Source of the DNA: Dehalococcoidia bacterium
GTDB taxonomy: Bacteria; Chloroflexota; Dehalococcoidia; Dehalococcoidales; RBG-16-60-22
Assembly (NCBI GenBank): GCA_030615035.1
Contig: JAUXAC010000026.1
Span: 1 to 13,685 of the forward strand
DNA: 13,685 nt
Direction of reading: 5' to 3'
Part shown: piece after piece, positions 11,635 through 13,685 of the stretch
How positions within the stretch are numbered: position 1 is the stretch's first letter
How the letters are laid out: every line of letters starts with the position of its first letter
Position numbers and translations under genes: made by a program
Notes under the pieces: model-generated
What the model was told of the DNA's origin: nothing
Seen by the model: the letters and a program-made list of their open reading frames with translations, nothing else
Database searches by the model: none

Positions 11635-12054
11635 GTGAAATATTGGCAGGTCGCAGTTAGTGGCAAACTAGATTTTGAGGCTAGACGGAAAATAAGACGC
11701 CTTCTCCAGCCAGTTTTCAGTGTCCATCTTCCCGGGAAATGCTTATTCTGTGGCGTGCTAACTACTTGGACAATTAACAACAAACCAGTTTGTCCAAACT
11801 GCCATGTGAAGTATGCTTTTATTAAAAAGGATAGAATCCCAGACCCCTGCGAAGTCTGCGGCCTGCAGGGGGAGTGGTGTACTGAGGGCGAACCGATACA
11901 CAGCTTATGTTATATCCATCGTGATGCTTGGTTCCACTGGGGGAACCCCGAGTTAGACCTTATCGACCACAGGAAACAGCCGGAGAAATGGCGCCAGGTC
12001 TGGGAGGAAGGCTGGTCAAAGTTCATCTCCTGTATGAAGGAGAAAGATAAATAG
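11635..12054 (+). CDS. Double zinc-knuckle hypothetical protein (139 aa)
   Basis: Two metal-binding units are visible: Cys36-x2-Cys39 with Cys53-x2-Cys56 (CLFC...CPNC), then Cys72-x2-Cys75 with Cys82, Cys92 and His95 (CEVC...WCTEG...CYIH). An aromatic, basic C-terminus follows (WFHWGNPELDLI...WRQVWEEGWSKF). GTG 11635 follows AGGAGGTGA with suitable spacing. The second knuckle with His95 resembles HNH- or treble-clef-type fingers, but no nuclease motif can be assigned. Family not recognised. Confidence 0.6.
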   Translation: MKYWQVAVSGKLDFEARRKIRRLLQPVFSVHLPGKCLFCGVLTTWTINNKPVCPNCHVKYAFIKKDRIPDPCEVCGLQGEWCTEGEPIHSLCYIHRDAWFHWGNPELDLIDHRKQPEKWRQVWEEGWSKFISCMKEKDK

Positions 12055-12063
12055 CCTTATCTT
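12044..12063 (+). repeat. Junction hairpin, family 2, perfect 7-bp stem
   Basis: AAGATAA (12044-12050) pairs with TTATCTT (12057-12063) around ATAGCC. The upstream stop is TAG in the loop (12052-12054), again not the TAA of the arm. GCGGAGG follows immediately. Confidence 0.76.
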
Positions 12064-12075
12064 GCGGAGGTTTGT

Positions 12076-12657
12076 TTGAGAGTATTCGGCATTGATTTAA
12101 CAGGGTCAGAGGAGAGGGCATCGGGCGTGGCCTTGTTGGATGGGCTCAATTTAGAACTTACGAATCGTGTAAAGTCTGATGCTGTATTAGAAGCTATGGC
12201 TGTGAGTTCTAAAGTTGAAATTGTTTCAATTGATTCTCCGCTCTCCTTGCCGGAGGATAAGAGCAAGATATACCGCTGGTGTGAGCTGGAACTTAAAAGG
12301 CGAGGCATTGGGGTATTCTGGTGTCTTCTACCCACTATGAAGAATCTGACTATGAGAGGTATTAACTTAGCCGCTAAATTACGCAGTGCAGGGCTGACTG
12401 TGATAGAGAGTTACCCGGGAGCCGCCCAAGACATTTTAAGGATACCCAGGAAGAAAAAGGGTATTCAGGCATTGGCCGATGCGCTTTCGGACTTTGGAAT
12501 AATAGGCAATCTTGACGTGTCGCATGATGAGTTGGATGCGGTCACGGCAGCCATAGTTGGCCAATATTACCTGCGTGGTGAATACGAGGCTCTAGGTTCG
12601 CTAATAATACCACGAAGCAAGGAAGGATACCAGGTGAGGTTATTGCAAGATAACTGA
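12076..12657 (+). CDS. DUF429 family protein (predicted RNase H-fold nuclease)
   Basis: The 193-residue protein opens with FGIDLTGSEERASGVAL and shows SIDSPLSLP (51-59), CELELKRRGIGVFW (69-82), ESYPGAA (111-117) and DELDAVTAAIVG (151-162), in the order expected for DUF429. The conserved acids Asp7, Asp53, Glu111 and Asp154 fit an RNase H-like active site that would bind two metal ions; nuclease activity is a prediction for the family. TTG 12076 follows GCGGAGG by about six bases. The stop TGA is in the loop of the hairpin at 12648. No partner is identified. Confidence 0.82.
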   Translation: MRVFGIDLTGSEERASGVALLDGLNLELTNRVKSDAVLEAMAVSSKVEIVSIDSPLSLPEDKSKIYRWCELELKRRGIGVFWCLLPTMKNLTMRGINLAAKLRSAGLTVIESYPGAAQDILRIPRKKKGIQALADALSDFGIIGNLDVSHDELDAVTAAIVGQYYLRGEYEALGSLIIPRSKEGYQVRLLQDN

Positions 12658-12665
12658 TATTATAT
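12648..12665 (+). repeat. Junction hairpin, family 2, one mismatch
   Basis: AGATAA (12648-12653) pairs with TTATAT (12660-12665) around CTGATA with one G/A mismatch. The upstream TGA stop (12655-12657) is in the loop. TGGAGG follows within a few bases. Confidence 0.6.
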
Positions 12666-12677
12666 TGGAGGTTAAAA

Positions 12678-12878
12678 ATGGTTGAGGAATTTACGAAAAG
12701 CCAACTTTGTTGTGTGGGAGACGGGGAGCTGGTGCATATTCGCAAAGGAGAACGCACTTATTGCGGCAGGGGGAAGTTAGCAAATTTAGACTGGCCAGGG
12801 TTAATAGGCATGACAGAAAGGGCGAAAGAACTCTGTCGTTCTTGTCTTCGCGCATTTAAGGCTTCAAAACGACAATAG
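12678..12878 (+). CDS. Zinc-finger-like hypothetical protein (66 aa)
   Basis: His20, Cys29 and Cys53-x2-Cys56 (LVHIRKGERTYCGRG...LCRSCLRAF) have the spacing of a small C3H or C4 finger, with Cys11-Cys12 as further candidates. The HIRKG...TYCGRG part is reminiscent of short actinobacterial and phage zinc proteins. TTGGAGG precedes ATG 12678 by about six bases. The TAG stop is in the loop of the element at 12871, just before the tRNA. Confidence 0.58.
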   Translation: MVEEFTKSQLCCVGDGELVHIRKGERTYCGRGKLANLDWPGLIGMTERAKELCRSCLRAFKASKRQ

Positions 12879-12886
12879 CGATTATC
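12871..12886 (+). repeat. Junction hairpin variant before the tRNA
   Basis: GACAA (12871-12875) pairs with TTATC (12882-12886) with one C/A mismatch around TAGCGA, which contains the upstream TAG stop. It is followed by AGGAAG and then the tRNA, so here the element lies ahead of an RNA gene. Confidence 0.45.
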
Positions 12887-12893
12887 AGGAAGC

Positions 12894-12968
12894 GCGGGAG
12901 TAGCTCAGTGGCAGAGCGCCTCTTTGCCGATGAGGAGGCCGCAGGTTCAAGTCCTGTCTCCCGCTCCA
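12894..12968 (+). tRNA. tRNA-Gly (anticodon GCC)
   Basis: A full cloverleaf: acceptor GCGGGAG/CTCCCGC is perfect; the D arm is GCTC/GAGC; the anticodon stem CCTCT/TGAGG has a T-T mismatch at its last pair; the loop TTGCCGA has anticodon GCC; the T arm GCAGG-TTCAAGT-CCTGT ends in a G-U pair. Discriminator T is followed by an encoded CCA (12966-12968). The encoded CCA and GTAGCTCAGTGG start are bacterial in character. It reads GGC and GGT glycine codons. It sits within the gene array, 15 bases after a stop and 23 before the next start. A long frame starting at 12908 runs through it and is not a gene. tRNAs carried by phages often supplement the host supply; attachment-site use is possible but unproven. 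Confidence 0.95.
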
Positions 12969-12991
12969 AAATAATATTACGGGAGGTTAAG

Positions 12992-13270
12992 GTGAAGCTC
13001 TTTATGTATAAGCTACTGACTCTACTAATCATACTTCTCAGCCGGCTACGTTTTTCCGTTGTTGGTGGTACATATGGACCTTGGGAGCTGCGAAAAGATA
13101 GAGATGAGCAGAATCTGATGCCAAAAATGTGGTTCTCGAAGACTAATGGTATATTACTCGAGTGCTGTGACTGTGGGCTATCTCATAGGCTCTTTGAAAG
13201 CGAGCGTGGTTCTCACGCTTGGCCAGAGAGACCAAAGGGCTATGACTACCGCTGGCGGTTAGGTAGATAA
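12992..13270 (+). CDS. Membrane-anchored CCDCGLSH protein, copy 2 (92 aa)
   Basis: GTG 12992 follows GGGAGG by about six bases, after the tRNA; a longer frame from 12908 would translate the tRNA and is rejected. The product has an N-terminal hydrophobic helix (LFMYKLLTLLIILL) with basic flanks and the CCDCGLSH motif (Cys58, Cys59, Cys61, His65) plus SHAWPERPKGYDYRWRL. It is a paralogue of the 4196-4468 gene, with strong protein identity but many silent base differences. Both copies end exactly in a junction hairpin, but of different families. Function is unknown; a membrane-tethered metal-binding protein is the most that can be inferred. Confidence 0.66.
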   Translation: MKLFMYKLLTLLIILLSRLRFSVVGGTYGPWELRKDRDEQNLMPKMWFSKTNGILLECCDCGLSHRLFESERGSHAWPERPKGYDYRWRLGR

Positions 13271-13282
13271 TAACAATTATTT
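13265..13282 (+). repeat. Junction hairpin, family 2, one G-U pair
   Basis: AGATAA (13265-13270, containing the TAA stop) pairs with TTATTT (13277-13282) using one G-U pair around TAACAA. It occupies the same place relative to copy 2 as the family 1 hairpin at 4461 does to copy 1. The spacer to the next gene is longer, with AAAGGGA as ribosome binding site. Confidence 0.6.
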
Positions 13283-13303
13283 TGATAAAGGGACTATGAC
13301 ATT

Positions 13304-13685
13304 ATGAAAGTTCTACTTATGGACCTAGATGTAATCAGGCAAAGGCGACCGTTCCCGAACTTAGCCTTAATGAAACTCTCTGCCTATCACACGGCAAGGG
13401 GTGACCAAGTATATTTGAACTTTCCTCTCAACTGGCCGGATATCACCTATGCTTCCTGTGTGTTTCCCTGGAACGCCAAGAGGAGAGCTACCGTTCCCTA
13501 TGGCGCAATTATTGGTGGCTCCGGTATTGACCTGAAGGCCGAGCTCCCACCTGAGGTAGAGCACATCATGCCTGATTATGGTCTGTACCCCGGGGTAAAT
13601 TTTAGTCTGGGATTCACCTCTCGGGGCTGCATCAGGAAGTGCAAGTGGTGTATCGTCCCCGAAAAAGAAGGAGGCATCAGGCCAG
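13304..13685 (+). CDS. Radical SAM protein, N-terminal part (cut by window end)
   Basis: From ATG 13304 the frame is open to the window end (127 codons). The first 90 residues (MKVLLMDLDVIRQRRPFPNLALMKLSAYHTARGD) resemble the N-terminal B12-binding-like domain of many radical SAM proteins. Cys109-x3-Cys113-x2-Cys116 (GFTSRGCIRKCKWCIVPEKEG) is the radical SAM cluster motif that binds [4Fe-4S] and cleaves S-adenosylmethionine. I recall similar proteins in phages; their substrate is unknown. AAAGGGA lies about nine bases upstream. It is not similar to the other radical SAM gene at 4930 outside the cluster motif. Confidence 0.8.
   Translation, partial: MKVLLMDLDVIRQRRPFPNLALMKLSAYHTARGDQVYLNFPLNWPDITYASCVFPWNAKRRATVPYGAIIGGSGIDLKAELPPEVEHIMPDYGLYPGVNFSLGFTSRGCIRKCKWCIVPEKEGGIRP

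Noticed and set aside
12908..12991. Long open frame running from inside the tRNA into the CCDCGLSH gene
   Set aside because: It translates the tRNA-Gly sequence; GTG 12992 with GGGAGG upstream is the proper start and matches the paralogue's N-terminus.
1..13685. Alternative genetic code with TGA as a sense codon
   Set aside because: Only one gene has an in-frame TGA, while several others end at TGA with tightly spaced downstream starts.

Overview
The window is a dense, one-direction array of about 40 mostly very small genes, all on the + strand, with four-base overlaps or short spacers, strong AAGGAGGTGA-type ribosome binding sites and ATG, GTG or TTG starts. One tRNA-Gly(GCC) with an encoded CCA end lies inside the array. 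The ribosome binding sites and the tRNA point to a bacterial host. Tiny genes, two radical SAM genes of the kind carried by phages, a phage-type J-domain protein, DUF1643 and DUF429 proteins and a lone AAA+ ATPase suggest the early or accessory region of a phage, prophage or related large mobile element. No capsid, terminase, integrase or replication gene is seen, so this is inference. The host lineage cannot be fixed from sequence alone.

Layout. 1-2045: small hypothetical genes, a two-helix membrane protein, a zinc ribbon protein and a Nudix hydrolase. 2047-4468: small genes separated by hairpins of the form GCGTRTAA-N6-TTAYACGC; they include a stand-alone RNA polymerase alpha-CTD-like protein and a helix-turn-helix/zinc-ribbon gene interrupted by an in-frame TGA. 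4523-7107: compact block with a DUF5131-like radical SAM protein, a J-domain protein and unknowns, without hairpins. 7137-9298: small genes, a winged-helix AAA+ ATPase and a zinc-ribbon protein. 9299-9478: a 180-base non-coding gap holding a candidate structured RNA. 9479-13270: many Cys-rich mini-proteins, DUF1643, DUF429, tRNA-Gly and a second copy of the 4196 membrane/zinc gene. 13304-end: start of a second radical SAM gene, cut by the window edge.

The most unusual signal is a repeated junction element. At 15 or more gene junctions the upstream stop codon lies in or beside a hairpin of fixed geometry, TAA-N6-TTA, with longer arms whose sequence changes by region: GCGTATAA/TTATACGC in 2.2-4.5 kb and AGATAA/TTATCT in 7.1-13.3 kb. 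The 3' arm is followed within a few bases by the ribosome binding site of the next gene. Arms change together while geometry and position stay fixed, and the two paralogous genes at 4196 and 12992 end in the two different versions at the same place. This looks like a conserved RNA element acting in translation coupling, RNA processing or modular gene exchange. About 16 of the proteins carry Cys/His clusters, a striking density of small zinc-binding candidates.
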